A stretch of 40,794 nt of DNA from an uncultured Microbacteriaceae bacterium. Its GTDB lineage: Bacteria > Actinomycetota > Actinomycetes > Actinomycetales > Microbacteriaceae. The notes under the pieces were generated by a model that saw nothing but the letters and a program-made list of their open reading frames with translations, searched no databases and had not been told where the DNA came from. How positions within the stretch are numbered: the stretch's first letter is position 1; the number at the start of each line of letters is the position of its first letter. The position numbers and the translations under genes were made by a program. This document shows positions 40,603 to 40,794 of the stretch, piece after piece. The stretch lies in assembly GCA_903915075.1 (NCBI GenBank), contig CAIWRM010000101.1:1-40794 (forward strand), written 5' to 3'.

Positions 40603-40794
40603 ATGAACGGGACCATTGGACTTCTGCTTGTTGACATGCAAGAGGATTTCTTTGCCCGTGGCATGACGCCAACGCGTGACGAGGTTATCTCGGGCGCGGC
40701 CCAACTGCTTCAGGCGTTTCGCGCTGCCGGTGCGCCTGTGGCGCACATTCACACCGTCTGTGCGCCCGATGGCTCGGATGCCATGCCTCACTGG
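40603..40794 (+). CDS. Isochorismatase-like cysteine hydrolase (N-terminal part)
   Basis: The 64 visible residues begin MNGTIGLLLVDMQEDFFARG, the family's first strand with the catalytic Asp in VDMQ. VAHIHTVCAPDGSD follows, where related enzymes carry the conserved histidine and substrate loop. The catalytic Lys and Cys lie beyond the window edge. GGGAAG is about 10 nt before the ATG; it starts 16 nt after tig. Whether it is a nicotinamidase or another amidase cannot be told from this part. Confidence 0.8.
   Translation, partial: MNGTIGLLLVDMQEDFFARGMTPTRDEVISGAAQLLQAFRAAGAPVAHIHTVCAPDGSDAMPHW

Noticed and set aside
39162-40664. 500-codon minus-strand frame under tig
   Set aside because: Leu/Gly/Val-rich product is the typical antisense reading of an Glu/Lys/Asp-rich gene; trigger factor on the + strand is certain.

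Overview
The window looks like chromosomal DNA from a high-GC Gram-positive actinomycete, most likely the Microbacteriaceae. The evidence is moderate-to-high GC, GTG starts, LPXTG/LAXTG-type anchored proteins, an EttA/PepN/RpiB/Nei/trigger-factor housekeeping set, and a GGTTGAGTAGCG...CGAAACC palindrome of a kind I recall from Microbacteriaceae intergenic regions. Family placement is inference; no database was searched. No gap without a gene exceeds about 205 bases.

Layout. (1) 1-5.6 kb: end of an unidentified + strand gene; a minus-strand operon of K+-channel-like protein, TRIC-type channel and tandem-domain nitrilase joined by 4-nt overlaps; a secreted YHYH protein; a small membrane protein. 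(2) 5.6-7.5 kb: tRNA-Arg(UCU) and two sortase-anchored surface proteins whose 3' ends lie in a 123-bp repeat; one has a 1-nt lesion just after its start codon. (3) 7.7-12.1 kb: DUF427 protein, a four-gene osmoprotectant-type ABC transporter, a SLAC1/TehA channel and a tautomerase. (4) 12.3-17.8 kb: membrane-anchored trypsin-like protease, lipid kinase, KhtT/KhtU-like K+/H+ antiporter with a divergent TetR regulator, a zincin-type metallopeptidase, MsrA. (5) 18-23.7 kb: SSB paralogue, a strong intergenic hairpin, lipoprotein, EttA, two thioesterases, TetR regulator. (6) 23.8-26.4 kb: methyltransferase plus glycosyltransferase pair. (7) 26.4-31.6 kb: truncated haemoglobin, MscS and PepN operon; racemase-family enzyme preceded by a leaderless 21-codon ORF; RpiB. 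(8) 31.7-37.5 kb: accessory-rich stretch with HicAB, a repeat-bearing Nei glycosylase, an amidohydrolase, VapBC, an XRE/nucleotidyltransferase module, a strongly structured non-coding region and tRNA-Gly(UCC) with a duplicated 3' end. (9) 37.6 kb to the end: a Tat-dependent lipoprotein oxidoreductase whose D-amino-acid-oxidase motifs are in circularly permuted order, tRNA-Pro(UGG), trigger factor and the start of an isochorismatase-like hydrolase.

Themes. Many genes concern ions, osmolytes and turgor (TRIC, K+-channel-like, OpuC-like ABC, SLAC1, KhtTU, MscS). A recurrent signature is a TANNNT box ending exactly 6 nt before a start codon (at least eight cases), which predicts leaderless mRNAs. 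The least conventional items are the permuted oxidase, the leaderless leader ORF before the racemase, the nitrilase with a degenerate second active site, the repeat cassette inside nei, and the structured segment beside the XRE/nucleotidyltransferase module and tRNA-Gly.
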